A stretch of 64,000 bases of DNA from Microbacterium murale (GCF_014635185.1 NZ_BMCM01000008.1:1-64000); one strand, 5' to 3'. Shown: positions 23,976 through 33,380, numbered from the stretch's first letter. Made by a program: numbers and translations. The notes: generated from the sequence alone by a model not told the origin.

Positions 23976-25496
23976 GTGATCAAAGATGACCAGGCTCCGG
24001 CATTACTGGAGATGCGCGGTGTCGAGAAGAGCTTCGTCGGTGTGCGCGCGTTGCGCGGTGTCGACCTCGAGGTGAAGCCCGGCGAGGTGCACTGCCTGCT
24101 CGGCCAGAACGGTGCGGGCAAATCGACGCTGATCAAGACGCTCGCGGGCGTGCACACGCCGGATGCCGGCGAGATCCGCTGGATGGGTGAGCCTGTCGAG
24201 ATCGCGAATCCGCAGACGGCCATCTCGCTCGGCATCTCGACCATGTATCAGGAGCTCGACGTCGTCGACGGTCTGACTGTGGCTGAGAACGTCTTCCTCG
24301 GCCACGAGTTCGACAGGTTCGGTTTCACCCGCCGCGGCCAGCTCATCCATGAGACCCGCAGGCTGCTCGAGCGACTCGGCCACGGCTCGATGTCGCCGCA
24401 CGCCGATGTCGGCTCGCTCAGCGCGGCACAGAAGCAGATCGTCAGCATGACCCGCGCGTTGTCGCACGACACGAAGCTCATCATCATGGACGAGCCATCC
24501 GCAGTGCTCGACTCCGAAGAGGTGCGCAACCTGTTCGCGGTCGTGCGCGAGCTGACATCGCAGGGCATCGCGGTGGTCTACATCACCCACCGCCTCGAGG
24601 AGATCCGACAGATCGGCGATCGCATCACGGTGCTGAAAGACGGCTCGACAGTGGCAAGCAACCTGTCCGTCGCCGACACGACCACGGCCGAGCTGATCAA
24701 GCACATGACCGGTCGCGCCGTGCAGAACGTCTTCCCTCCGGCGGAGCCCATCGCGGCTGACGCGCCCGTGCTGCTCGAAGTCGAAGGGCTGGGTCTTGAC
24801 GGGGTGTTCGAGGACGTGTCGTTCTCGGTGCGCGCGGGCGAGATCATCGGCCTCGCGGGTCTCGTAGGATCAGGACGCAGCGAGATCATCGAGACGATCT
24901 ACGGTGCACGGCGCGCATCCAGCGGAACCGTTCGGGTCGCCGGGAAGGAGCTTCCGCGCGGATCCGTCCCCGCAGCGGTCGCCGCCGGTGTCGGACTGAG
25001 TCCGGAGGAGCGCAAATCGCAGGGCCTCGTGCTCGGGGAGCCGATCTTCAAGAACGTCACGCTGTCGTCATTCGCACGGTTCGCCAAGGGACCGCTGCTG
25101 GAAGAGCGCAGCGAGCGCCGCACGGCCAAAGAGCAGATCGCAGCCCTTGAGCTGAGGCCGGCGGACCCCGACCGTCCGGCGGCGACCCTGTCGGGCGGCA
25201 ATCAGCAGAAGATCCTCCTCGCACGCTGGCTCGTGCACGGCAGCTCCGTGCTGCTGCTGGACGAGCCCACCCGCGGAGTCGACATCGGCGCGCGCTCCGA
25301 GATCTACGCGCTGATCCGTCGGCTCGCAGCATCCGGCCACGCCATCGTGGTCATCTCGAGCGAGATCGAAGAGGTCCTCGGCCTCGCCGACTCGGTCCTC
25401 GTCATCGGCGACGGACGCGTCCTCACGACTGTTCCCGCATCTCAGATCGACGAGCACGGCGTGCTCGACCTCGTCATGAAAGGAGTCGCCGCGTGA
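23976..25496 (+). CDS. Sugar ABC transporter ATP-binding protein, two-domain (RbsA/MglA type)
   Basis: A 506-residue protein with two nucleotide-binding domains. First: Walker A GQNGAGKST, signature LSAAQKQ, Walker B LIIMDEPS. Second: degenerate Walker A GLVGSGRSE, signature LSGGNQQK, Walker B LLLDEPTRGVD. The degenerate second P-loop is normal in this subfamily. It energises uptake with the permease at 25493 and the binding protein at 22655. The start is the GTG 6 nt after TATGTT. Confidence 0.95.
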   Translation: MIKDDQAPALLEMRGVEKSFVGVRALRGVDLEVKPGEVHCLLGQNGAGKSTLIKTLAGVHTPDAGEIRWMGEPVEIANPQTAISLGISTMYQELDVVDGLTVAENVFLGHEFDRFGFTRRGQLIHETRRLLERLGHGSMSPHADVGSLSAAQKQIVSMTRALSHDTKLIIMDEPSAVLDSEEVRNLFAVVRELTSQGIAVVYITHRLEEIRQIGDRITVLKDGSTVASNLSVADTTTAELIKHMTGRAVQNVFPPAEPIAADAPVLLEVEGLGLDGVFEDVSFSVRAGEIIGLAGLVGSGRSEIIETIYGARRASSGTVRVAGKELPRGSVPAAVAAGVGLSPEERKSQGLVLGEPIFKNVTLSSFARFAKGPLLEERSERRTAKEQIAALELRPADPDRPAATLSGGNQQKILLARWLVHGSSVLLLDEPTRGVDIGARSEIYALIRRLAASGHAIVVISSEIEEVLGLADSVLVIGDGRVLTTVPASQIDEHGVLDLVMKGVAA

Positions 25497-26554
25497 GCGT
25501 GCAGACCACACCCACCTCCTCGCCGGGCCAGCCCCCGGCTGAGACCACGTCGGCGCTGCGCCGGCTGATGTCCGGATCCGTCGGTCGCAATCTCGGCCTG
25601 GTCCTGGCGCTGCTGGTGATCATCATCGTGGGGGCCGTGACCTCCTCGAACTTCCTGAACTTCGACAATGCGCTCGTGATCCTTCGTCAGGCATCGATCA
25701 TCGGCGTCATCAGCGTCGGCATGACCTTCGTGATCATCGCCGGCGGCATCGACCTCTCGGTCGGGGCGGTGCTGGCACTCGCATCCGTCGTCGGCTCACT
25801 GGCGGCCATCCAGGACATCGCGAGCTCCAGCCACTGGATCGTGATGGTCGTCATCGCGCTGCTGGTCGGCGTCGGCGCCGGACTCATCAACGGAGTCGTG
25901 ATCGCCTACGGCAAGGTCGCAGCCTTCATGGCGACGCTCGCGATGATGGTCGGTGCGCGCGGCCTGGCCGAGATCATCGCCAACAACCGCACCCTGGTGA
26001 TCTCTGACCGCGGCTTCGTCCGCGCCCTGAACGTCGACCTGCTGGGTGTCGACATCCTCATCTGGATCTTCGCCGTCGTGGCGGCTGCCGGATGGTTCCT
26101 GCTCAACCGCACGACGTTCGGACGCCGCACCGTCGCGATCGGCGGCAACCCGGAAGCCGCGCGTCTGGCCGGCATCAAGGTCAAGCGGCACACCATGTGG
26201 CTGTACGCGCTCGTCGGTCTGACCGCCGGGATCGCCGCCGTCATGCTCATGGGCCGCACCACGGCCGGCACCTCGACGCACGGCAACCTGTACGAATTGG
26301 ATGCGATCGCCGCTGTCGTCGTCGGCGGCACGTTGCTCGTCGGTGGGCGAGGCACGATCACCGGCACGGTGTTCGGCGTTCTCATCTTCGCGACGCTGTC
26401 CAACGTGTTCGTGCAGAACAACCTCACCTCTTCCGCGCAGGCCGTGGCCAAGGGCGTGATCATCGTCGTGGCCGTGCTGCTGCAGCAGCGCTTCGCCGTC
26501 GGACGCGTCGCCAAGAGCCGACTGACGCAGATCAAGGCGGTGCCCTCCGCGTAG
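25493..26554 (+). CDS. Sugar ABC transporter permease (RbsC/MglC type)
   Basis: A 353-residue membrane protein with 8-10 hydrophobic segments. GGIDLSVGAVLALASVVGSL near residue 83 and GRRTVAIGGNPEAARLAGI near 212 are the standard signatures of ribose-type permeases. The start GTG overlaps the ATPase stop (GTGA). A polar N-terminal tail of about 30 residues precedes the first segment. Confidence 0.95.
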   Translation: MSVQTTPTSSPGQPPAETTSALRRLMSGSVGRNLGLVLALLVIIIVGAVTSSNFLNFDNALVILRQASIIGVISVGMTFVIIAGGIDLSVGAVLALASVVGSLAAIQDIASSSHWIVMVVIALLVGVGAGLINGVVIAYGKVAAFMATLAMMVGARGLAEIIANNRTLVISDRGFVRALNVDLLGVDILIWIFAVVAAAGWFLLNRTTFGRRTVAIGGNPEAARLAGIKVKRHTMWLYALVGLTAGIAAVMLMGRTTAGTSTHGNLYELDAIAAVVVGGTLLVGGRGTITGTVFGVLIFATLSNVFVQNNLTSSAQAVAKGVIIVVAVLLQQRFAVGRVAKSRLTQIKAVPSA

Positions 26555-26646
26555 AATCAACAGACGCAGAGGGGTCGTCGCCGGGGCCTGGATGCCGTGC
26601 CGCATGCATGATGCGCGTGGCCGTTCACGAGAAGTACAGGGTAGGA

Positions 26647-27825
26647 ATGGCAAGCAATCTCAACGCCGGCGGTGTCGGACAGCTCTTCCAGCTGCTGCGC
26701 GACGGTGAGCCTCGCACTCGCGCGGAGCTCGCGAAGACGTCGGGCCTGGCCCGATCGACGGTTGCTGCGCGCGTGGACGAGCTCATGCGCAAGGGCCTGA
26801 TCGCCCCTGTCGCGGACGCTGCATCGACCGGGGGGCGACCGCCGTCGCAGTTCGCCCTGAACCCCACGGCGAAGGTCGTCATCGCCGCCGACATCGGCGC
26901 ATCCCACACCACGGTGGCGGTCACGGATCTCGCCGGCACCATCCTCGCCGAGCGTACCGGCAGGCTTGCCGTGTCGCTCGGGCCGGAGCCGGTGCTGTCC
27001 TGGCTCGTCGAAGCCGCGAACGAACTGATCGCCGAGGCGGGGCTCACCCATGAGCGCGTCGCGGCCGTCGGCGTCGGCGTTCCTGGGCCCGTCGAGCATG
27101 CCACTGGCCGTCCGGCGAAACCGCCGATCATGCCAGGGTGGGACGGATTCGACGTGCCGGGCTGGGTGCAGCAGCATCTGCAGGTTCCCGTGCTCGTCGA
27201 CAACGACGTGAACATCTCGGCACTCGGTGAACGTGCCGCAGCCTGGCCGATGACCGATCACATGATCTTCGTCAAGGTCGCCACCGGCATCGGCGCGGGG
27301 ATCATCTCTGACGGACGACTGCTGCGCGGTGCCCAGGGCATCGCAGGCGACTTCGGGCACGTTCGCGTCGCGAGGGGTGCGGATGTGCCGTGCCACTGCG
27401 GGAACACCGGCTGCCTCGAGGCTCTCGCCTCCGGTCCCGCGATCGCCCGAGCGCTCAGCCAGCGCGGTATCGAGGCGACGGACGGCAACGACGTCGTCGA
27501 ACTGGTCAAATCCGGCAACCTCGAAGCGATCCAGGCCGTGCGCCAGGCCGGACGTGACCTCGGAGAGGTGCTCACAGCATCCGTGAGCCTGCTCAATCCG
27601 TCGGTGATCGCGATCGGCGGCGCGATGGCGCGCGTCGGAGAGCACCTGATCGCCGGCGTTCGCGAGGTCGTCTACACGCACTCGATGCCGTTGGCCACCG
27701 AGCACCTCGCGATCGTTCAGTCCGTGACGGCTGGTGAGGCCGCGGTGCGCGGAGCGAGCCTGCTCGCGATCGAGCACGCCCTGAGTCCCGAGATCCTTCC
27801 CCAGAGCTTCGCGCTCGCCGACTGA
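26647..27825 (+). CDS. ROK family transcriptional repressor
   Basis: A 392-residue protein. A winged helix-turn-helix at about 10-60 (TRAELAKTSGLARSTVAARV) is joined to a sugar-kinase-like ROK domain. That domain has the zinc motif CHCGNTGCLE near residue 256 and GVGVPGPVEHATG near residue 140. It is probably an NagC/XylR-like repressor of the importer and dehydrogenase genes, with the transported sugar as ligand. A TAGAAT -10 at 26553-26558 could give it its own leader. It ends 12 nt before the convergent purD. Confidence 0.9.
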   Translation: MASNLNAGGVGQLFQLLRDGEPRTRAELAKTSGLARSTVAARVDELMRKGLIAPVADAASTGGRPPSQFALNPTAKVVIAADIGASHTTVAVTDLAGTILAERTGRLAVSLGPEPVLSWLVEAANELIAEAGLTHERVAAVGVGVPGPVEHATGRPAKPPIMPGWDGFDVPGWVQQHLQVPVLVDNDVNISALGERAAAWPMTDHMIFVKVATGIGAGIISDGRLLRGAQGIAGDFGHVRVARGADVPCHCGNTGCLEALASGPAIARALSQRGIEATDGNDVVELVKSGNLEAIQAVRQAGRDLGEVLTASVSLLNPSVIAIGGAMARVGEHLIAGVREVVYTHSMPLATEHLAIVQSVTAGEAAVRGASLLAIEHALSPEILPQSFALAD

Positions 27826-27848
27826 CGCGCTTCGCGCTTACTCGGCGA
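27815..27848. terminator. Bidirectional hairpin spanning both stop codons
   Basis: TCGCCGA (27815-27821) pairs with TCGGCGA (27842-27848), and inside it GCGC-TTC-GCGC forms a second stem (27827-27837). The stem covers the end of the ROK gene and the end of purD, so termination is built into the coding ends. Confidence 0.6.
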
Positions 27849-29130
27849 CGCGGGCGGCGATGTCGCTGCGGAAGTGCGCGCCGTCCAGGCCGATGCGGCC
27901 CATCGCGTCGTACGCCTGCGCGCGCGCAGCGGCGAAGTCGGAGCCGACGGCGACCACGTTCAGCACTCGTCCGCCGGTCGCAAGCAGGTCTCCGCCAGGA
28001 GCGTCCGGTCCGGCGGTGGCGGCGTGGACGATCCGCACGCCGTCGACGCTCGCAGCATCCGATAGTCCTGAGATCTGGCGACCGGTCTGCGGCGCCTCAG
28101 GATAGCCCTCGCTCGCGAGCACGACGGTGATCGCGACGTCGTCCGAGAACACCGGCTCCGGCTGGTCCTCGAGGGTGCCGGATGCCGCGGCGAACAGCAG
28201 CTCGGACAGTGGGGTCACCAGGCGCGGCAGCACGACCTGCGTCTCCGGGTCGCCGAAGCGGGCGTTGAACTCGATGACCTTGATGCCCTTGTCCGTGAGG
28301 ATGAGCCCCGCGTACAGCAGCCCGATGAACGGCGTGCCCTCGGCATCCAACTGGCGGATCACGGGCAGCGCGACCTGCTCTGTGACCTGCTGGACGAACG
28401 CCTGCTCGCTGCCGAACTGCTCGTCGAGCCATGGCAGAGGCGAGTACGCGCCCATTCCGCCGGTGTTGGGGCCTTCGTCGCCGTCGTACGCGCGCTTGAA
28501 GTCCTGCGCCGGGCTGAGCGCCCGCACGGTGTCTCCGTCGGAGAGGAAGAACAGGGAGACCTCGGGGCCGGAGAGGAACTCCTCGATCAGCACCGGTCCC
28601 TGGGGAAGGTAGTGCGACGCGTGGGCGAGAGCCTCGACGCGGTCGGACGTGACGATGACGCCCTTGCCGGCCGCGAGTCCGTCGGCCTTGACGACGTACG
28701 GGGCGCCCAGGTCATCGAACGCGGCCTCGACGTCGGCGACGGATGCTGCGCGCACGGCACGTCCGGTCGGCACGGATGCCGCTTCCATCACGCGCTTCGC
28801 GAAGGCCTTCGATCCCTCCAACTGTGCGGCGGCCCTGCCGGGACCGAACACGGGAATGCCGCGTTCGCGCAGCGCATCGGCGACTCCTGCGACGAGCGGA
28901 GCCTCTGGGCCGATGACGACGAGATCGATCCCGTTCTCGTTCGCGAAGGTCGTGACCGCGCCGCCGTCGAGCTGGTCGACGGTGACGAGTGCGGCATCCT
29001 GTGCGATACCCGCGTTGCCCGGTGCGGCGAGGATCTCGTGCTGCGCACCCCCGGCCTTCTCGGACTCCGCCTTCAGGGCGAGGATGATCGCGTGCTCACG
29101 GGCACCGGAACCGAGGACGAGGATCTTCAC
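27838..29130 (-). CDS. purD: Phosphoribosylamine-glycine ligase
   Basis: A 430-residue ATP-grasp enzyme of purine synthesis (GAR synthetase). It shows KILVLGSGAREHAI at the N-terminus, PYVVKADGLAAGKGV near 144, and GGMGAYSP, NARFGDPETQ near residues 224-290. The length fits the monofunctional enzyme. The start is a GTG 6 nt after a -10 TAGTCT, hence leaderless. Confidence 0.96.
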   Translation of the reverse strand: MKILVLGSGAREHAIILALKAESEKAGGAQHEILAAPGNAGIAQDAALVTVDQLDGGAVTTFANENGIDLVVIGPEAPLVAGVADALRERGIPVFGPGRAAAQLEGSKAFAKRVMEAASVPTGRAVRAASVADVEAAFDDLGAPYVVKADGLAAGKGVIVTSDRVEALAHASHYLPQGPVLIEEFLSGPEVSLFFLSDGDTVRALSPAQDFKRAYDGDEGPNTGGMGAYSPLPWLDEQFGSEQAFVQQVTEQVALPVIRQLDAEGTPFIGLLYAGLILTDKGIKVIEFNARFGDPETQVVLPRLVTPLSELLFAAASGTLEDQPEPVFSDDVAITVVLASEGYPEAPQTGRQISGLSDAASVDGVRIVHAATAGPDAPGGDLLATGGRVLNVVAVGSDFAAARAQAYDAMGRIGLDGAHFRSDIAARVAE

Positions 29131-29136
29131 CCATCC

Positions 29137-29142
29137 AGACTA
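29137..29142 (-). promoter_or_regulatory. Leaderless promoter of purD, -10 TAGTCT
   Basis: On the minus strand TAGTCT is followed by GGATGG and the GTG of purD. It is the same hexamer and spacing as at purM (48950). Confidence 0.65.
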
Positions 29143-29161
29143 CCGAGCCGGTCGAGCCGCG

Positions 29162-29839
29162 TCAGACGGTGACGGGACGTTCGTCGGCCTCGTCCCACGG
29201 GACGGTCCAGCCGCAGGTGTCGAAAAGCCGATCCAGCACCATGGCGGTGAACCCCCACACGATCGTGCCGTCGACGTCGAATGCCGGGCCGCTGAATCGG
29301 AATCCGTCACGCGTGATGACCGAGGTGAAGCGCGTCGCAGGATCGAGCAGCTGCGCGACCGGTATGCGGAACACCTCGACCGTCTCGGCGTGATCGACCG
29401 CGGCGACCTTCGACGGTTCGGTCCACCAGCCGAGCACCGGCGTCACCAGGTGGTTGCTGGCGGCGAGGGGGAGCTCGGGGAGCACCCCGAGGATCTCGAC
29501 CCCGTCAGGATCCAGCCCGGTCTCCTCCACGGCCTCGCGCAACGCTGTCTCGATGAAGTCCGCATCGGCCGCTTCGCGACCTCCGCCGGGAAACGACACC
29601 TGGCCGGGATGCGATGACAGGGTCGACGCGCGCCGCTGCAGCAGCACATCCAGATCCTTCGCGACGGCCGCGTCGACGACCGGGGCGGGGGTGCTGTCGA
29701 GCACGCCGAACAGGATCAGCACGGCCGATTCGCGGGCGGCGTCCGGGTCGGCCAGCCGCGGCAGGATGCCCCAGTCGCCGGACTGCGCAGCGGCGAGCAG
29801 CTGAGCGCGGGCGCCCTCCGGATGCTGCGGATCGGTCAT
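29162..29839 (-). CDS. Nudix hydrolase, CoA pyrophosphatase (NudL) type
   Basis: A 225-residue protein. Before the Nudix box it carries the CoA-specific motif as LLQRRASTLSSHPGQVSFPG (near 77-96), followed by the Nudix helix with TALREAVEETGL. Together these mark CoA/acyl-CoA pyrophosphatases, which cut CoA to phosphopantetheine and ADP. The start ATG lies 6 nt after a TACGCT -10; an in-frame upstream start would cross that promoter. Confidence 0.88.
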   Translation of the reverse strand: MTDPQHPEGARAQLLAAAQSGDWGILPRLADPDAARESAVLILFGVLDSTPAPVVDAAVAKDLDVLLQRRASTLSSHPGQVSFPGGGREAADADFIETALREAVEETGLDPDGVEILGVLPELPLAASNHLVTPVLGWWTEPSKVAAVDHAETVEVFRIPVAQLLDPATRFTSVITRDGFRFSGPAFDVDGTIVWGFTAMVLDRLFDTCGWTVPWDEADERPVTV

Positions 29840-29845
29840 CGTTCG

Positions 29846-29851
29846 AGCGTA
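29846..29851 (-). promoter_or_regulatory. Leaderless promoter, -10 TACGCT
   Basis: Minus strand TACGCT, then CGAACG, then the ATG at 29839. No ribosome binding site. Confidence 0.6.
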
Positions 29852-29918
29852 TCCCGTGGGCCGCACGAGTGGCCGACGCTGAGGTGGAGTCTGCTGGAGG
29901 CTCGACGGATCGGGCTGC

Positions 29919-30728
29919 TCAGGCGATGATGACCGTGACCCCGGCCGAGCGAATGCGGTCGAGCTCGTCAGGATCCGCGCTGTCATCCGTGATGAGCGTG
30001 CCAATGTTCTCGGTCGCGGTCATCTGCGCAAGAGCGACCTTGCCGATCTTCGAGCCGTCGGCGACGACCACCGTGTGCTGCGCCTTGGCCACCATGGCGT
30101 GATTCGTGCGGGCCTCGGTCTCATCGTGTGTGGTGACGCCCGCCTCGGCGGAGAAGCCGTCGGCGCCGAGGATCGCGGTGCCGACGTTGATCGCGCTGAA
30201 CGTCCCCTCGGCCAGCACGCCGACGAGCTCGAGGGACTGCGGGCGAAGGATGCCGCCCGTCATGACGACGCGCAGCCGCGGATGCGGCGCCGCGAGCGAC
30301 GCGATCGAGAGGGAGTTCGTGACGATCGTGAGATCGGCGTGATTGACGAGTTCGCGTGCGACACCGGCCGTGGTGGTGCCGCCGCTGAGTGCGATCGCGT
30401 ATCTCTCGCGCGGGATCGACCCCGCGGCCGCCCTGGCGATCCGGCGCTTGGCGTCCTGCGCCCTGGTGTCGCGCAGTGCAACAGGCAGTTCGGCGAGGGA
30501 TCCCGCAGCCTTCGCGCCGCCGTGCGTGCGGACGATCAAGCCCTGGTCGGCCAGGATCGTGAGATCGCGTCGCAGCGTGGCCGCCGAACTGCCGAACTGC
30601 TCGGCGAGCTCGGCGAGGGACACCTCCCGACGCTCGGCGATGGTGTCGAGGATCCCCGCCATGCGACGGGAACGCTTGGGCGAGCCGCCGAGCTCGGCGA
30701 CGGTGCTGGTGCTGTAGGCGGTGGCCAT
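29919..30728 (-). CDS. DeoR family transcriptional repressor (sugar metabolism)
   Basis: A 269-residue regulator. The DeoR-type helix-turn-helix is at about 24-72 (VSLAELAEQFGSSAATLRRD, then LIVRTHGGAKA). A C-terminal sugar-phosphate-isomerase-like domain has ALSGGTTTAGVAREL and the metal/ligand residues in VVVADGSKIGKVAL. The ligand would be a phosphosugar. It is divergent from the GH4 glycosidase gene, with a TGAGTG/CACTCA dyad between them, and the PfkB-kinase operon is close, so it probably controls galactoside or amino-sugar use. Confidence 0.92.
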   Translation of the reverse strand: MATAYSTSTVAELGGSPKRSRRMAGILDTIAERREVSLAELAEQFGSSAATLRRDLTILADQGLIVRTHGGAKAAGSLAELPVALRDTRAQDAKRRIARAAAGSIPRERYAIALSGGTTTAGVARELVNHADLTIVTNSLSIASLAAPHPRLRVVMTGGILRPQSLELVGVLAEGTFSAINVGTAILGADGFSAEAGVTTHDETEARTNHAMVAKAQHTVVVADGSKIGKVALAQMTATENIGTLITDDSADPDELDRIRSAGVTVIIA

Positions 30729-30755
30729 GGCAAGTGAGCATGACAGATGAGCGAT

Positions 30756-30773
30756 TGAGTGTCAATTCACTCA
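30756..30773. promoter_or_regulatory. DeoR operator dyad TGAGTG-TCAATT-CACTCA
   Basis: Perfect 6-bp arms at 30756-30761 and 30768-30773, ending just before the -35 box of the GH4 gene and 28 nt from the DeoR start codon. A repressor here would reach both promoters. Confidence 0.65.
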
Positions 30774-30778
30774 TTTAC

Positions 30779-30808
30779 TTGCGCACAATGCGCATTCCTT
30801 CTCAGAAT
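30779..30808 (+). promoter_or_regulatory. Leaderless promoter of the GH4 gene
   Basis: -35 TTGCGC at 30779-30784, 18-nt spacer, -10 CAGAAT at 30803-30808, 6 nt to the ATG at 30815. Confidence 0.55.
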
Positions 30809-30814
30809 CGTGTC

Positions 30815-32149
30815 ATGCCTACCATCACCTTCCTCGGTGCCGGCAGCGTCGTCTTCACACGACAGCTGCTCACCGATCTGCTGCGCTTCTCCGACCTTCC
30901 CGTGCTCGATGTCGCCCTGCACGACATCGATGCGGATCGCCTGGCGCTCGCCCAGCTCACCGCTTCCAACGTGGCGAAGCAGCTCGGGCGGGAGGTCCGC
31001 GTCACGGCATCCGGTGACCGGCGCGAGGCGCTCGCCGGAGCGGATTTCGTGATCAACATGATCCAGGTCGGAGGCATCGATGCCACGCGCAAGGATCTCG
31101 AGATCCCCGCCGCGAAGGGGCTGAAGCAGACGATCGGCGACACCACCGGCATCGGCGGCGTCTTCCGCGCGCTGCGAACCTTCCCCGTGCTGACCGGCAT
31201 CGCCAGGGACATGCAGGAGATCTGCCCTGACGCCTGGTTCCTGAACTACACCAACCCGATGGCGATGAACATCTGGTGGATGTCGGTGATCGCGCCCGAC
31301 ATCAAAGCGGTCGGCCTGTGTCACAGCGTGTACTGGACGGTCAACGACCTGTGCGAACTCATCGGCGTCCCGCTCGAGGGCACCCACTATCGCGCCGCCG
31401 GAGTCAATCACCAGGCGTGGCTGACGGAGTGGAGCCGCGATGGCGAAGACCTCTACCCGCGCCTGCGTGCGCTGATCGACGGTGACGAGGATCTGCAGCG
31501 TCGCGTGCGTGCCGAGATCTTCCGTCGCATCGGCTTCTACCCCACCGAGACCAGCGAGCACTCCTCGGAGTACCTGGACTGGTTCCTGCGCGACGATGCC
31601 CAGATCGAGCGCTTCCGCATCGAGCCGCTGCAGTACATCGGCATATCCGAGGACAACGTGCGCGAGTTCCACGACGCCCAGCAGATCCTCGCGGCCGGCG
31701 GCGACGTGCCACTGCACGAGGAGGGGGATGCCGCGGAGTACGCCCCGCAGATCATCCATTCCATGCTGACCGGCACCGTGCGCGAGATCCACGTCAACGT
31801 GCCCAACCGTGACCTCATCGACAACCTCCCGGAGGGTGCCGTCGTAGAGGTCCCGGCCACGGTCGATGCCGACGGTGTGCACCCGATCACGTGGGGCTCG
31901 GTCCCCGCTGCCGGTGCGGCGCTCAATCGCACCTACCTCTCGGTCGCCGATCTCACGATCCGGGCCGCATTGGAGGGCGATCCCGAACTCGTCCGTCGTG
32001 CTGTGCTGACAGATCCGAACGCGAGCTCCTCGCTCACGCCTGCCGAGATCTGGGAGGTGTGCGACGAGCTCACCGCCGCCCACTCGCCGTTGCTCCCGCG
32101 CGCGCTGGGAGGCGTTCTCGACGACGCCGGGGTGAGTCCAGGAGCCTGA
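30815..32149 (+). CDS. Glycoside hydrolase family 4 enzyme, alpha-galactosidase (MelA-like)
   Basis: A 444-residue GH4 enzyme. It has the NAD-binding loop ITFLGAGSVVFTRQLLTDL at the N-terminus, NYTNPM at 144-149, the metal-binding Cys-His pair in GLCHS at 167-171 and GVNHQ at 196-200. GH4 enzymes use NAD and Mn to cleave by oxidation and elimination. The Cys-His arrangement points to the alpha-galactosidase/alpha-glucosidase side of the family. The exact sugar is uncertain. It has no signal peptide, so it acts on imported oligosaccharide. Confidence 0.9.
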   Translation: MPTITFLGAGSVVFTRQLLTDLLRFSDLPVLDVALHDIDADRLALAQLTASNVAKQLGREVRVTASGDRREALAGADFVINMIQVGGIDATRKDLEIPAAKGLKQTIGDTTGIGGVFRALRTFPVLTGIARDMQEICPDAWFLNYTNPMAMNIWWMSVIAPDIKAVGLCHSVYWTVNDLCELIGVPLEGTHYRAAGVNHQAWLTEWSRDGEDLYPRLRALIDGDEDLQRRVRAEIFRRIGFYPTETSEHSSEYLDWFLRDDAQIERFRIEPLQYIGISEDNVREFHDAQQILAAGGDVPLHEEGDAAEYAPQIIHSMLTGTVREIHVNVPNRDLIDNLPEGAVVEVPATVDADGVHPITWGSVPAAGAALNRTYLSVADLTIRAALEGDPELVRRAVLTDPNASSSLTPAEIWEVCDELTAAHSPLLPRALGGVLDDAGVSPGA

Positions 32150-32190
32150 CCCCGGCTCTTCTTCAGAGTCCGAGGATGCGGCCTGCGTTC

Positions 32191-33273
32191 TCAGAGCCCG
32201 AGGATGCGGCGTGCGTTGGTGCGATAGATCCGCTCCAGCGACGCAGCATCCAATCCCAGCGCCGACACCGCCCAGCGACCCTGTGGCGGGATCGGCGATC
32301 CCGGTGCGTACTCGAACGCCTCATCCTCGGTCTCCAGGAACCTGAAGTGCAGGCGGAAGTACTCGAGATCGGCGGGATAGATGTCGGTGCCGAACAGCAC
32401 GCGATCCGGATACCGGGCGATGAGCTGTGTGAACCGGCGCGGCTGCCTGCCCAGCTCCGCCATGCGGCCGGCGATGTCGATCGTGTAGTTCGGGCAGGCG
32501 GCGAGCATCTCCTCCACGAGGTCGAGATCCTCGGCGGCGCAGCCGGCGTGCGCACCGATGAAGCGCACTCCGGGGCAGGCCTGCACGAGCGCGCGATGCG
32601 CTGCCAGCAGTCGCTCGAACGTCGGGTGGACGTCGGTGTCACCGAACCACCATTCGCGCACCTGCATGAGCTCGTCGAGGCGCTCGTTGCACGCGTCCAG
32701 CGGATCGAAGAACGCCTTCGGATCGGCAGTGTGGATGAGCACCGGCATGCCCAGGTCGCCGGCGTGCTCGACGACGGCGATGACGCGCGGGTCATCGGGC
32801 AGGATCAGGGCGCCGTCGTGATCCCGGACCGTCAGCCCGAGGTTCTTCCAGATCTTCAGTCCGCGCGCTCCTCGTGCGGCGCTGTCGTCCAACGACGCCC
32901 GCAGTTCTGCCACGCCGCCGGGCTCGGCGAGCTTCTCCCACTCCAGCTGGCAGAACGTCAGGAACCGTCCAGGAAACGACCGGTCGTAGCGTTCGACGTT
33001 GGCCGTGACCTCATCGCCCCACATCCCGTCGAGGTTGACGATCAGCTCGACGTTCGTCTGGTCCATGACCGCCACCAGCGCCGCCGGGTCCTCGATCATC
33101 CACTCGCCGTCGCTGAGCCAGCGGCCGAGGTGGTTGTGGATGTCGATGGCTGGGAACGCCGCCCGCGGGACGTGCGTGGGCGGGAGCTGCAGACGGGGCA
33201 CGGGGGTCCAAGACGACAGCGGAAGCTCGCGGATCTCGTCCCGGGACAGGGCGGCGCGCTGGGTCTCGGTCAC
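32191..33273 (-). CDS. Amidohydrolase family protein (metal-dependent, TIM barrel)
   Basis: A 360-residue protein of the amidohydrolase_2 group. It shows AIDIHNHLGRW near residue 42, PVLIHTADPKAFFDP near 175, FIGAHAGC near 239 and LFGTDIYPAD near 291, in the order of the metal-binding residues. Reactions in this group include hydrolysis, decarboxylation and lactone opening, so the substrate is open. The GTG at 33273 is chosen because AAGGAG lies 5 nt upstream; an ATG 25 codons earlier lies over that site. It is divergent from the sugar ABC operon. Confidence 0.85.
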   Translation of the reverse strand: MTETQRAALSRDEIRELPLSSWTPVPRLQLPPTHVPRAAFPAIDIHNHLGRWLSDGEWMIEDPAALVAVMDQTNVELIVNLDGMWGDEVTANVERYDRSFPGRFLTFCQLEWEKLAEPGGVAELRASLDDSAARGARGLKIWKNLGLTVRDHDGALILPDDPRVIAVVEHAGDLGMPVLIHTADPKAFFDPLDACNERLDELMQVREWWFGDTDVHPTFERLLAAHRALVQACPGVRFIGAHAGCAAEDLDLVEEMLAACPNYTIDIAGRMAELGRQPRRFTQLIARYPDRVLFGTDIYPADLEYFRLHFRFLETEDEAFEYAPGSPIPPQGRWAVSALGLDAASLERIYRTNARRILGL

Positions 33274-33380
33274 AGGGTCTCCTTCGGGGCGAGGGTGTGT
33301 TTCGAGCGTAGGGCGCGGGAACGGAGGTCGATAGAAACGTGCATTCAAAATGACCGATTCGCGCAGATTACTGATTGGTT

